The position numbers and the translations under genes are program-made. From Clostridia bacterium (GTDB lineage Bacteria > Bacillota > Clostridia > Oscillospirales > Acutalibacteraceae): DNA of 42,763 bases. Below, piece by piece: positions 1 to 8,853 of the stretch. The stretch covers positions 1 to 42,763 of the forward strand of contig CAAEBW010000097.1 in the NCBI GenBank assembly GCA_900754145.1, read 5' to 3'. The number at the start of each line of letters is the position of its first letter. Position 1 is the first letter of the stretch. The notes beneath the pieces are model-generated. The model was not told the DNA's origin, searched no databases, and saw only the letters and a program-made list of their open reading frames with translations.

Positions 1-1157
1 CCCGCGTTGGTATAATCCGGCTTCTTTGTGTTTTCAACCAACTTGTCCTGCAATTCTTTATCCTTAATAACCTCGATTATTCCGTCGGCGCAAGCGTCAA
101 TATCCATCGGAACGATTACACCGTCAACGCCATCATTAAGCTGACTCGCCGCCGTTGCGTAGTTAGTTATAATCACGGGTTTACCCAGTATCTGCGCTTC
201 TCTTACCGCAACAGACTTGCCTTCATAACGGCTGGGTTGTATATAAATATCGCAGGCTTTTATATAAGGATACGGATTTTCCTTTTTGCCCAAGATTATT
301 ACATAATCCTCCGCACCGACATCTGCAATCCTTTGCCGTATCAGCGTTTCATCCCCGCCGAACCCGATAAGATACCATTTAGCATCAATACCGCTTTCGC
401 GTATACGCTTGCAAATTTGCGGAATTTCATCCATCCGTTTCGCATTGCAAAACCGCCCTATGGTTAGGAGACTTACCTCACTTTTCGGCATTTCCTCTTT
501 GGCGGAAAATTCGTCAGTCAACTGACTCATATATTGCATTGGCATAATATTTTCAATCACAGACACTCTTTCCTCTAATGTAGGAAAAGTCTTCACAAAA
601 CTTTCCATAGCGTTATCTGAAATTGATATGATGTTGTCATACCGCTCCCACATTTTAAGTTGTGACTGCCGATCTACCTCAACAAAGGCATAATCCGTAT
701 GTATCCAGGCAATTTTCTTTTTGGCTCTGACTTTGTCTGCAACAAAATAGTGAGGGGTTAAAAAGCTTATAGCCAAATCATACTCTTCTTTGCTCACCTG
801 CGGCATATACCTTAATGTATACTTATGGCTGTATTCCAAAGCAACATCATTATCGCCGAGTTTCAACTGTTTTACCCGTTTTCTTGCCGCAAACAAACCC
901 CTTATTCTTCCGAAAGCAACACCGAATTGACGTTGCCTAATTACCTCTTTCATAGGAATTGCAAGGCAAGAATACTTTTTTTTCTCAGGCAACAGGTTGA
1001 CATTATCGGGAATATACTTCAACAGTTCTCCCTGATGCCGCATAAGAAACAAATCGACGCTGTATTTTGTTGTATCAATCGCTTCAAGCAGTCCGAGCAA
1101 TGCACGCTCCGCACCGCCGAGCTCCATCGCATGAGAGAATATAAGTATTTTTTTCAA
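1..1157 (-). CDS. Glycosyltransferase family 4 (GT-B), partial at window edge
   Basis: This gene starts inside the window and runs off its left edge, so about 385 residues are visible and the C-terminus is missing. The start is a TTG at 1155-1157, chosen because AAGGAG lies seven bases upstream. The protein opens with a Rossmann-type segment followed by MELGGAERALL, the glycine-rich loop typical of GT-B enzymes that bind a lipid or glycan acceptor. Near the visible end it has YEGKSVAVREAQ, the EX7E-type nucleotide-sugar site of family GT4. It should add one sugar to the growing lipid-linked glycan on the cytoplasmic face of the membrane. It is the last visible gene of the minus-strand glycan operon, 20 bases after the broken acyltransferase. 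The exact sugar cannot be told from the sequence. Confidence 0.85.
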   Translation of the reverse strand, partial: MKKILIFSHAMELGGAERALLGLLEAIDTTKYSVDLFLMRHQGELLKYIPDNVNLLPEKKKYSCLAIPMKEVIRQRQFGVAFGRIRGLFAARKRVKQLKLGDNDVALEYSHKYTLRYMPQVSKEEYDLAISFLTPHYFVADKVRAKKKIAWIHTDYAFVEVDRQSQLKMWERYDNIISISDNAMESFVKTFPTLEERVSVIENIMPMQYMSQLTDEFSAKEEMPKSEVSLLTIGRFCNAKRMDEIPQICKRIRESGIDAKWYLIGFGGDETLIRQRIADVGAEDYVIILGKKENPYPYIKACDIYIQPSRYEGKSVAVREAQILGKPVIITNYATAASQLNDGVDGVIVPMDIDACADGIIEVIKDKELQDKLVENTKKPDYTNA

Positions 1158-1177
1158 ATTATACGCTCCTTGAATAT

Positions 1178-2196
1178 TTATTTTACAATAAGCTTTTTCA
1201 AAGGCTTTTCCAACATTAGTAGAACAAAAGAAACAGATAAGGTTATCACAAGCATAAAGGCAAAAATCAGTAGAGGATATTTCGCTATATAGACTAAATT
1301 AACAAACATTACCGAATAGAAAAACATATGCGTAAGCCATAAATTTGTTGAATGTTTTCCTACTGTTAAAAATACTTTTTTAATAAATTCCGGTTTTTCC
1401 CAGAAATGAAACAATGTTACGATAGCAAACCCCGTGATCGGAGCAACAAAAAGAGTAGGAACAATCAAAGTGCGTGCATAAAGCATAGCAATTATCATTA
1501 TTATTGCGAGAACACACCGTGCAACCTTAGGAACCTTAATCCATATTTTATGAATTTTAGTAAACACCTTAAGCTTACAACATTCCGCACCAAGCAAATA
1601 CTCAAACAAAGTCATACCAAAAGGTCCGAGTTTCCCGAGAATCCGGTTGCTATATCCAAGATTAAACCTTATATAATAAGCCGCACAGTAAATTAAAAAT
1701 CCTATAGAGAGTACTATTATCGGATGAAGCTTTTTCACGCATTTAAGCAGCATCGGAGAAATAATCACCAAGACCGCATAGGCAAACATATACCACCACG
1801 CACCGTTATAGGAATTATCGAGGGTAAGAAAATTCATTATGAATTTTTTTAAGCTGCCCGGCATAAAATCCGCTTGCCCTGCTATTACGCTTACTATTGA
1901 AAATGTTATTAAAACAATCCAATAGCTAACCAAAACCGACAGGAGGCCTTTAAGGCGTTTTTTATAATATCCTGTTTCCTCATACTGCACCGTATGCGCA
2001 TAACCGCTGCAAAAAGCAAATCCGAATACGCAAAAATCACAAAGTTGGGCTATGTAAAAGCTTAAAGGCGTACCCCCCCCGCAAAAATTATCGGCGTAAA
2101 TAATCCGATATAGTCTTTACAGAAAAGGTGCAGCCAAATCATTGCCAAAACCGAAAGCCCCTGTAGCATCTTCGTATCGTTTTTGCTTAATTCCAT
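1178..2196 (-). pseudogene. Membrane O-acyltransferase (acyltransferase 3 family), frameshifted at a homopolymer
   Basis: Two adjacent reading frames together make one integral-membrane acyltransferase of about 339 residues, the normal size of the family. The N-terminal piece starts at ATG 2194-2196 behind AGGAAA, carries the family opening MLQGLSVLAMIWLHLF, and stops at TAA 2062-2064. The larger piece (to 1178) continues with FCVFGFAFCSGY and about eight hydrophobic helices. The break lies in a run of eight G on the coding strand (2073-2080): one extra G, or two fewer, restores one frame reading AGG(G)TPLSFYIAQ. Such enzymes O-acetylate sugars of surface glycans. The gene may be dead, phase-variable by slippage, or affected by a base-count error in the assembly. 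Confidence 0.8.
2073..2080. repeat. Homopolymeric C8/G8 tract inside the acyltransferase
   Basis: Eight consecutive C on the plus strand (G on the coding strand) lie about 40 codons into the acyltransferase gene, exactly where its two reading frames meet. Runs of this length are classic slipped-strand sites. In the present state translation ends three codons later. Confidence 0.85.
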
Positions 2197-2206
2197 ATTT
2201 GTTTCC

Positions 2207-2938
2207 TCACCTGTGCTTTTTTAAACTCCCGAAACAATCAACACCGAAAATGCGATGAAGTGGTTTGCTTATAACCGAACGGATTTTTTGCCCTGCCGTA
2301 AGACAGCTTCCCATATACCAATGTATAGAAACGGTATTTTCGGTTTTATTCAAAACTCCCGTTGTACTCTCATATGGATTAAAATATTCCTTTGGATAAA
2401 CAGTCCCCCAAGGGAATTCTTGGTATGAACCATCTCTTTTAAGCCCTAATTTAACCAATGCTTCTGTATTCAGTTTCGGACAGCCTATTACACCATGTTT
2501 GCCGTCAAGCAACGGCTCGTATTCTTTAAGCATAGTCTCTAAGGCAAGTCCGCCTGCCACCGAGCCGTAGGCGAGGCCGGAATTAGTTTCTGCGTTTTTT
2601 GGATTTGAAAACTCGTTGCCATCCGTTTCAAAACCGAAAAACGCTTGATTTTCAAGCAAAAAATCAGGATTTCTTATGAGTTCCACATCGGTATCAAAAT
2701 AAATCCCGCCGTGCCTATATACAACCAATAGGCGCACATAATCACTTAAAAAAGCATACTTTTTATTTTCATAGCACCATTTTGTGTACTCGTTGGTGCA
2801 TATATCAAAATTATCCTCGTTCCACTCAATAATTTCATAATCGGGGCAGTATTTTTTCCAGCTTGCAATGCATTTTTTAGCAAGTTTTGGCTTTTCTCCT
2901 CTGCCAAACCAACAGTAATGTATTTTTTTGGGTATCAT
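2207..2938 (-). CDS. Glycosyltransferase family 32 (capsular polysaccharide synthesis type)
   Basis: The protein begins MIPKKIHYCWFG, the hallmark opening of family GT32 sugar transferases (Gly_transf_sug fold), and has GGIYFDTDVELI, with the DXD motif that binds the metal and nucleotide sugar. At 243 residues it is a normal, complete member. I place the start at ATG 2936-2938 because AAGGAG lies seven bases upstream; a GTG six codons earlier is open but would overlap that ribosome site. It follows a GT2 gene by 17 bases and precedes the acyltransferase by 10. It probably adds a hexose to the repeat unit of the surface glycan in the cytoplasm. Donor and linkage are unknown. Confidence 0.88.
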   Translation of the reverse strand: MIPKKIHYCWFGRGEKPKLAKKCIASWKKYCPDYEIIEWNEDNFDICTNEYTKWCYENKKYAFLSDYVRLLVVYRHGGIYFDTDVELIRNPDFLLENQAFFGFETDGNEFSNPKNAETNSGLAYGSVAGGLALETMLKEYEPLLDGKHGVIGCPKLNTEALVKLGLKRDGSYQEFPWGTVYPKEYFNPYESTTGVLNKTENTVSIHWYMGSCLTAGQKIRSVISKPLHRIFGVDCFGSLKKHR

Positions 2939-2955
2939 AAATACTCCTTCTGACA

Positions 2956-4011
2956 CTATAACGAATACAATAGTTGTTTCAATATTCGTTTTGGCGTGTC
3001 TTTCTTTATCTTCTTAATAACTAACTCTGAAATTTTTTCATATTCGCCTTTTTCAAGCTGTGCTGAAATTAAGTGCGTTTTTTTCCTATCTCTTAACACT
3101 TTAAGACAATCCAACACTTCAGGGAGAACAGATACTCTTTTAATTTCCGCAATTAAATCGTTTTCTGTGTGCTTTCCCTGTTGTTTGAACATTTCAAACC
3201 ATGTAAGAAGAACATTCAACAGTTCAACAGACATATAATATTCCGCATCCTGCGGAATTGGGAATTTTTTCCTCATCTCGGTTTTAAAACGATATAAAGA
3301 CAAAAAATCATCAAACATATACGGCATATATTTAGAGGTATTTCCGCCTATTCTGTAATTGTAAATAACATTTGGAATTATACTCAGACTTTGTGTTTCC
3401 GTAAGTAGCCGAAGTGTTACGCTCAAATCCTCCCCCATAAATTTCACAATTGGAGGATTGCTAATTACCTTTGTAAGCAATTCGGTACTATAAAGCTTTG
3501 CATAAAGCGTAACCGGATAATTGCTAATGCCAAAGCAGCTGATATACAATTCATTGATGATATCCTCCTGCGTATACATTTTAGGGTTGTCAAAACAGGG
3601 TGCCTGATACTTGCTGTGAAATTTTACACCCTTCCACATTTTCTGCGTAGATGCACACACGCAATCCAAATGATTTTTCTCCGCTTCTTCATAGAGCAAT
3701 CGAAGGGCATCGGGCATGAGGGTATCGTCCGCATCAGCCAGAAAGATATACTTTGAATCTTGTGCATATTCCGAAAGAACACCCGTTGTTCTTGCCAGAA
3801 CAGAGCCCTTATTTTGCTGATGTATTACCTTGATGCGTGAGTCCTTAACTGAATAAGCATCACATATCTGTCCGCTGCCATCGGTAGAACCGTCATCAAC
3901 CAAAACTAAACAAAAATCCTTAAGTGTTTGATTAATTACACTATCAATACACTTACGCAAATGGCATCCGGCATTATAAACGGGAATAACAACTGCAATT
4001 GTTCTATCCAT
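2956..4011 (-). CDS. Glycosyltransferase family 2
   Basis: The N-terminus MDRTIAVVIPVYNAGCHLRK followed by LVDDGSTDGS and then FLADADDTLMPDAL is the GT-A fold of family GT2, with the nucleotide-binding aspartates and DXD-like metal site in the first 110 residues. The C-terminal 150 residues are family-variable and have no transmembrane helix, so the enzyme is cytoplasmic or peripheral. The start is ATG 4009-4011, nine bases after GAGGAG; an upstream start at 4038 would overlap the previous gene by 14 bases and lacks a ribosome site. It is one of three consecutive GT2 genes that likely build consecutive linkages in the repeat unit. Sugar specificity cannot be read from sequence. Confidence 0.88.
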   Translation of the reverse strand: MDRTIAVVIPVYNAGCHLRKCIDSVINQTLKDFCLVLVDDGSTDGSGQICDAYSVKDSRIKVIHQQNKGSVLARTTGVLSEYAQDSKYIFLADADDTLMPDALRLLYEEAEKNHLDCVCASTQKMWKGVKFHSKYQAPCFDNPKMYTQEDIINELYISCFGISNYPVTLYAKLYSTELLTKVISNPPIVKFMGEDLSVTLRLLTETQSLSIIPNVIYNYRIGGNTSKYMPYMFDDFLSLYRFKTEMRKKFPIPQDAEYYMSVELLNVLLTWFEMFKQQGKHTENDLIAEIKRVSVLPEVLDCLKVLRDRKKTHLISAQLEKGEYEKISELVIKKIKKDTPKRILKQLLYSL

Positions 4012-4024
4012 ATTTCCATTCTCC

Positions 4025-5068
4025 TCAATGCTCGTCAAAAATATTGCAAATAATTGGGTACTTTTTCATAATCAGAATATGCTTTATTATTGGCAAAGCA
4101 AATAGATGCTTTCTGATTTTTTCTAAAACTCCAATTAACCTCTGTTTAAATATCCAACTTGAAGAAAATTTTTGTACATACTGTTCAACAGAAACTTCCG
4201 GACTTTTTTTCTTAATAAGATTTTCAAATCTATTCAATACTCTAATAATATCCGATAACTTTTCTCCTTCTCTGATTGCATCTCTAACCATATCATCAAT
4301 ATAATACATTGCCGATTTTATGGCACTCTTAGAATTGCCACCATTCACCGTGATATTTTGGTCGCTTTTTATCCAACCGCTAATCAAATCTTCATAATGG
4401 TATAATGCCGTAAAAGAAGAATGACTCACAGATTTTGTGTTTTCCCTGTATCCATAAACAAGTTTATCCGAAAAGAAACAATTTTTTGAAAGTGCCATTG
4501 CCTCTAATCTAAAATCCAAATCTTCGCCTAATCTTTGACCATTGTGAAATCTTATATTACAATTTCGCAATAATTCAGTTTTATAAATTGTTGAACCGAA
4601 ATGTTTGCAATTCATTTGAACCGCTTTGTCTCCACCTGAGATAATGCCTTTAAAAGTGTTGCCGATTTTTTCTCTTCTTTTTAAATCCTGTGTAAGTTTG
4701 CAGGAATTAAATATAATTGTATCAAAATCCTCAGAAATTAATTTTTCTACTTCTGTATCATACCATCCTGGAAACCATACATCATCTGCATCTAAAAACA
4801 TAATGTAATTTGCATTTAAATGATTAAGGACATAATCAATCCCTGAATTTCTTGCTGCGCTTACTCCAGCATTTTCTTGCCGAATAATATGTCCTTTATG
4901 CTTAGGCTCAAGTGACTTGATTATTTGCAAAGAATTATCAGTAGATCCATCATCAACAATAACCAACAAGAAATTTTGAGATTTCTGGTTTAGCACACTT
5001 TCAATACATTGTTGTATATATTTTTCTGCGTTGTAAACGGGAATAACAACGGCAATCATTTTATCCAT
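4025..5068 (-). CDS. Glycosyltransferase family 2
   Basis: This is a second GT2 enzyme (347 residues) that shares the opening MDKMIAVVIPVYNAEKYIQQ and VDDGSTDNSL with its downstream neighbour, which suggests an old tandem duplication followed by divergence. FLDADDVWFPGW carries the DXD-like metal site. The ATG at 5066-5068 matches the start of the paralogue in alignment; a GTG four codons upstream (5080) is also possible, since AAAGTGAG sits between them. The C-terminal half is lysine-rich and ends with a hydrophobic, basic stretch that may associate with the membrane. It stops 13 bases before the next GT2 start, consistent with translational coupling. Donor and acceptor are unknown. Confidence 0.87.
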   Translation of the reverse strand: MDKMIAVVIPVYNAEKYIQQCIESVLNQKSQNFLLVIVDDGSTDNSLQIIKSLEPKHKGHIIRQENAGVSAARNSGIDYVLNHLNANYIMFLDADDVWFPGWYDTEVEKLISEDFDTIIFNSCKLTQDLKRREKIGNTFKGIISGGDKAVQMNCKHFGSTIYKTELLRNCNIRFHNGQRLGEDLDFRLEAMALSKNCFFSDKLVYGYRENTKSVSHSSFTALYHYEDLISGWIKSDQNITVNGGNSKSAIKSAMYYIDDMVRDAIREGEKLSDIIRVLNRFENLIKKKSPEVSVEQYVQKFSSSWIFKQRLIGVLEKIRKHLFALPIIKHILIMKKYPIICNIFDEH

Positions 5069-5122
5069 ATTTTCACTCACTTTACTGCTGAAAAGAAATA
5101 TTACAAACTAGTTAATATTTCT

Positions 5123-6007
5123 TTATTTTTTCACTCTCTTTAAGATATACCTCGTCAGCAACCAACCTATCGGAGTACACAGTAGCGTCAACAGCGGTTT
5201 GGGGCTTTCCTTAATATAGTTTATATTATGGCTGATTTGACTGCTTGAACAATAATGAATCACCGTTTTAATCAAATACTTTATCGGAACATTCGGTAAA
5301 CTCATAATAACCCTTCTGAGTTCTGCATAACTGTTGGGACTGTCGACATATTGTTTAAATTGATTTGCGGTCATCCCGTCAGGCTGATAATCCACAATAC
5401 ATAACGGCTCATCAACAGCCAAAAAGCTATAATTTCTACTTAACTTTAAAATCATATAATGAGGATTAAAGTTTTTTTCTCCCTCAAAAACAGGCATTGG
5501 TGCGACTTGCTTATATAAGTCCGTACGCACCACATATTTTTTATCACCGCGATTATTCTTTGAAGCCAATAAATCTATTGGATTAATTTTGCTTCCGTTT
5601 GGTAAATGATCGCCAATGATATCACCTTCTGCTGAATAATCTAATCCGATAAGTCCGGCAATATCATCTGATTTATTACTATTCCAAACTGTTAGAATTT
5701 TATCAATTGCCCCGTCCGGCAACCAATCATCCGAATCAATGCAAATCGAAAGCTCAGTATCTAAATTTTCTATCGCAGTATTATAACCTGTGTGCAATCC
5801 GCCATTTTCTTTATATATGTATTTTATTTCAATTCGATTATCTTTTAAAAAAGCGTCAACCACATCTTTTGTATTGTCAGTAGATCCGTCATCAATAATA
5901 AGCCATTTAAAACTCTGATTACTCTGCCTTAAAAGGCTATGATACAACTTATGTAATAAATGTGCACGATTATATGTGGGTGTAAAAACTGTAATTTCTT
6001 TATACAT
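5123..6007 (-). CDS. Glycosyltransferase family 2
   Basis: The 294-residue protein begins MYKEITVFTPTYNRAHLLHK and continues with IIDDGSTDNTKDVV and ICIDSDDWLPDGAI, a complete GT-A core of family GT2. It is closer to the short GT2 type that carries the PTYNR motif than to its two downstream neighbours. The ATG at 6005-6007 lies two bases after the TGA of the acetyltransferase; no strong ribosome site is visible, so translation is probably coupled. The C-terminus has a hydrophobic stretch (LLTLLCTPIGWLLTRYIL) that could anchor it at the membrane where the lipid-linked acceptor is. Its exact linkage is unknown. Confidence 0.87.
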   Translation of the reverse strand: MYKEITVFTPTYNRAHLLHKLYHSLLRQSNQSFKWLIIDDGSTDNTKDVVDAFLKDNRIEIKYIYKENGGLHTGYNTAIENLDTELSICIDSDDWLPDGAIDKILTVWNSNKSDDIAGLIGLDYSAEGDIIGDHLPNGSKINPIDLLASKNNRGDKKYVVRTDLYKQVAPMPVFEGEKNFNPHYMILKLSRNYSFLAVDEPLCIVDYQPDGMTANQFKQYVDSPNSYAELRRVIMSLPNVPIKYLIKTVIHYCSSSQISHNINYIKESPKPLLTLLCTPIGWLLTRYILKRVKK

Positions 6008-6009
6008 AA

Positions 6010-6561
6010 TCAGTCGATAAAAGCAATGCCATTTTTGGTAGCTTTTTTAATCTCCTCTTTCTTTTGTTCTGACAAATCTTTGGAAAAACGATATTCCTTC
6101 CCAAACACCCGAGTTTGTTCCATCAAATCAGAATTTTTCTTTTTAAATTCCTCAAGATTGCATATCACATGTGCAGGATTTCCCGCAACAACACAATTTG
6201 GCGGGATATTTTTTGAAACAACGCTGTTGGCACCGATTACTGAATTGTCCCCTACGGTAACATTCGGCAAAATTGTTGCATTCGCTCCTACAAATACATT
6301 ATCACCTATTATTACCTTACCTATTTTTGTATATCCTAAACTCTTTTTTGTACTTGCATCGTGGGCTAATACAGTTACTCTTATAGAAAAAGTTACATTA
6401 TTACCAATTTCAATTAAAAAACAATGGGTTGGATCGATATAAGAGCCTTGCTGACGGTTGAAATCATTTCCAACCTTCATTCCTCTTGCGACAAGAACCG
6501 ATATGGGAACCTCTCCTGAGATTCTCTTTACTATCGACTTTATTCTCTCGCTCACTTTCAT
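6010..6561 (-). CDS. Hexapeptide-repeat (left-handed beta-helix) O-acetyltransferase
   Basis: The 183-residue protein carries the imperfect hexapeptide repeats (IGDNVFVGANATILPNVTVG, then SVIGANSVVSKNIP) of the left-handed beta-helix acyltransferases, followed by VVAGNPAHVI, the conserved end of the coil in the maltose/galactoside and capsule acetyltransferase group. The histidine in VLAHDAST is the likely catalytic base. Enzymes of this kind move acetyl from acetyl-CoA to a sugar hydroxyl as homotrimers in the cytoplasm. The start follows GGAGGAAGAATAAG closely, one base after the stop of the GT4 gene. Within the operon it probably decorates a repeat-unit sugar, so the locus has two independent O-acylation functions, this one and the split membrane enzyme. 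Confidence 0.88.
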   Translation of the reverse strand: MKVSERIKSIVKRISGEVPISVLVARGMKVGNDFNRQQGSYIDPTHCFLIEIGNNVTFSIRVTVLAHDASTKKSLGYTKIGKVIIGDNVFVGANATILPNVTVGDNSVIGANSVVSKNIPPNCVVAGNPAHVICNLEEFKKKNSDLMEQTRVFGKEYRFSKDLSEQKKEEIKKATKNGIAFID

Positions 6562-6562
6562 C

Positions 6563-7675
6563 TTATTCTTCCTCCGTTACACCGACCTTAGATAAATAAT
6601 AATCCTGAAGCCACTTGGCATTTTCCGCAATGTCAAATCCTGCTTCTTTGATGAATTCACTTGTATCCTGCCTAACCGTACTCATAGCCGTTTTAATTAT
6701 TGTTTCGGCCCAATATTCAGCAGGAACCGATAAGTTTATTTGGATAACTAAATCTGTTACTTTGCACTCAATCGGCACTTTTTCTGAAATCACACAAGGT
6801 AGTCCTGCGGATTGTGCTTCAATCATCGTAACCGGCAATCCTTCATATTTTGAGGGGAATACAAAAACATCCATTGCTTGCATCAAATCGGCAACATCGC
6901 TTCGTAAACCTGTGAAAATAACAGAATCCGATAATCCTAGGTCGGCAACCTTGCGCTTAATATTATCGGCTAACTCTCCCCTGTCATCTCCAACAAGTAA
7001 CAATTTTGAATTCGGGAATTGAACCTTAATTTGATGAAATACATCTATTAAATACGTATGATTTTTTTGTAGGGAAAAGCGACCGACATGACCAATAACG
7101 AGTTCATCGTTATTTAATTCGAGTTGCTTACGTACTGTCCGCCTCTTTTCAAAATTATAAACATAATTTGCAGAATTGATTGCATTATTTAACACTATAA
7201 AAGGTGCTCCGCAAAACATCCAATTTCCTGCATCTTTACCGCATGCAAACAATTCTGTAGCGTATTTTGAAATAAAATGACGGTAAAAAATTTTAATCAG
7301 ATATTTCAAGTCCTTATCTTGACTAGAACAGTGACTATGTGCAATTCGCACCGGTATTCCACATTTTTCAGCTTCTTTCAGTATCACTGAACTCAAGCAG
7401 TCTTGATGAACATGAATTATTTGATATTCGGGATGATGTTCAAAAAAATATCCCAATGTCTTTTTATAGCTTGAACTAAACGGATTCAGAGTTGGTAAAT
7501 GATAAATTATTCCACCTAATTTTTTAATTTCTTCACCGTAATCGCCGTCATATTCGCGATGTGTCAAAAAGTCGAACTGAACCTGTGTGCGGTCAATATG
7601 TCGATAATAGTTCATCAACATAGTTTCAAGTCCGCCACGATTCATGTGGGTAACAATGTGAAGAATTCTAAGCAT
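6563..7675 (-). CDS. Glycosyltransferase family 4 (GT-B)
   Basis: The protein (370 residues) opens with MLRILHIVTHMNRGGLETML, the GGLE loop typical of GT4, has the hinge and donor-domain segment VIGHVGRFSLQKNH, and the EX7E motif in YEGLPVTMIEAQSAGLP. I chose ATG 7673-7675 because AAAAAGGCGG precedes it; a TTG at 7708 is open but leaves a non-conserved tail of 11 residues. It follows the polymerase gene by 33 bases. Such enzymes are retaining transferases acting on undecaprenyl-linked acceptors at the inner face of the membrane. The sugar is not predictable. Confidence 0.88.
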   Translation of the reverse strand: MLRILHIVTHMNRGGLETMLMNYYRHIDRTQVQFDFLTHREYDGDYGEEIKKLGGIIYHLPTLNPFSSSYKKTLGYFFEHHPEYQIIHVHQDCLSSVILKEAEKCGIPVRIAHSHCSSQDKDLKYLIKIFYRHFISKYATELFACGKDAGNWMFCGAPFIVLNNAINSANYVYNFEKRRTVRKQLELNNDELVIGHVGRFSLQKNHTYLIDVFHQIKVQFPNSKLLLVGDDRGELADNIKRKVADLGLSDSVIFTGLRSDVADLMQAMDVFVFPSKYEGLPVTMIEAQSAGLPCVISEKVPIECKVTDLVIQINLSVPAEYWAETIIKTAMSTVRQDTSEFIKEAGFDIAENAKWLQDYYLSKVGVTEEE

Positions 7676-7708
7676 ATAAAAACCGCCTTTTTGTTCCCAA
7701 TTTTCCAA

Positions 7709-8839
7709 TTAAATCAACTGCTTAATATAATCAAAAATACTCATAAAGGAGTAAGCGACATCGAATCCGCCGTTAGCAATAGCGGAGCCGTAATAATAAT
7801 ATGCAAAATACAGAATAACGCACGCTGTTTTCAATTGACTTTTACTTTGCTTATCAAATAAATTCAATACGTACGGCAAAGCCAGTGTTTGAAAAATTAA
7901 AAAATAATTTGCAAGTCTGGCAAAATAGTTTGCTGTTCCAAAAAGACCTATAAACATTATCATTGCGTTAATCATTGAAGCGTTTATGACTAATTGAGCA
8001 ACCCTATCTGTATTATTTTGCAATTCTTTTCTTACAAATAAGGAAAGAATGATTGGCGACCATACAACCAAAACTCTGAATATATTTACGCCTTCACCAA
8101 CAAAACTGTTAGAATCGTAATCATACCCCAATGATTCAGTCATTGCAAAAATACCACTCATTAGATACTCAAGAAGTAAAGCAACTACTACGGTGCCTAA
8201 TAAAAACGCATATGTACGGTCACTCCAAGGTTTGAAAAAGAGGAATGGAATAATTAAATAAACAAATGCATATGGATGGAAAAATTCTGCAATCAAGACA
8301 AAAATTATAAATTGCAGCCATTTTTTATTTATCGCCCTATCGGTTGCAATAACAAGAAACGCGACTGCAGTTGTTTGCTTTATGGCAGCCATTGTAAAAG
8401 TGTACACGCCCATTGTGACAAATAAATACACCGACATAAAAGTATGCGAGGAATATTTTCGTATAAACCAAAGATATGTAATAACGGTAAACAACGCAAA
8501 AATCATGAGATAATCCTGCGATGTTGCACCGATGGTCTTTAACACAATACTTACAAAAGTTAAACCGGGAGCTGCAGAAATATTACCAAAATCTATTTTT
8601 GAGACAGCATTAAAACCTGTACCCAACCTTTCAAATGTATTTATATAAGCGTATGTATCATTACCACGGATTCTTAGCCCAACAAAAACAGCCATGCAAA
8701 GTGCCATTAGAAAGAAAGCAATCTTATCTTTCTTAATATACCGTTTCGCCCCGACTTCATCGATTTCGACAACAGAATTCATCTCAGATAAATAAGCCAT
8801 TGCAAAGCAAAATATTGTTATAGGAATTAGTACCTTCAT
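7709..8839 (-). CDS. EpsG/Wzy-like polysaccharide polymerase, integral membrane
   Basis: The 376-residue protein is almost entirely hydrophobic with about ten predicted membrane helices. The stretch AVFVGLRIRGNDTYAYINTF (residues about 54-73) is the signature of the EpsG family, which joins repeat units of exopolysaccharides at the outer face of the membrane in Firmicutes. MKQTTAV-like and FFHPYAFVYLI segments match the second conserved patch of that family. Its ribosome site is AAAGGGTGTCTAA. In a cluster that has an initiating transferase and many GTs but no flippase in view, this is the candidate polymerase. A Wzx flippase would be expected beyond the left edge of the window. Confidence 0.82.
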   Translation of the reverse strand: MKVLIPITIFCFAMAYLSEMNSVVEIDEVGAKRYIKKDKIAFFLMALCMAVFVGLRIRGNDTYAYINTFERLGTGFNAVSKIDFGNISAAPGLTFVSIVLKTIGATSQDYLMIFALFTVITYLWFIRKYSSHTFMSVYLFVTMGVYTFTMAAIKQTTAVAFLVIATDRAINKKWLQFIIFVLIAEFFHPYAFVYLIIPFLFFKPWSDRTYAFLLGTVVVALLLEYLMSGIFAMTESLGYDYDSNSFVGEGVNIFRVLVVWSPIILSLFVRKELQNNTDRVAQLVINASMINAMIMFIGLFGTANYFARLANYFLIFQTLALPYVLNLFDKQSKSQLKTACVILYFAYYYYGSAIANGGFDVAYSFMSIFDYIKQLI

Positions 8840-8853
8840 TTAGACACCCTTTA

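Noticed and set aside
825..1292. Plus-strand frames opposite the glycan genes (for example 825-1292, 3999-4304, 5960-6442, 6615-7022)
   Set aside because: They are antisense shadows of well-supported glycosyltransferase and acetyltransferase genes, with no ribosome sites and no family-like sequence.
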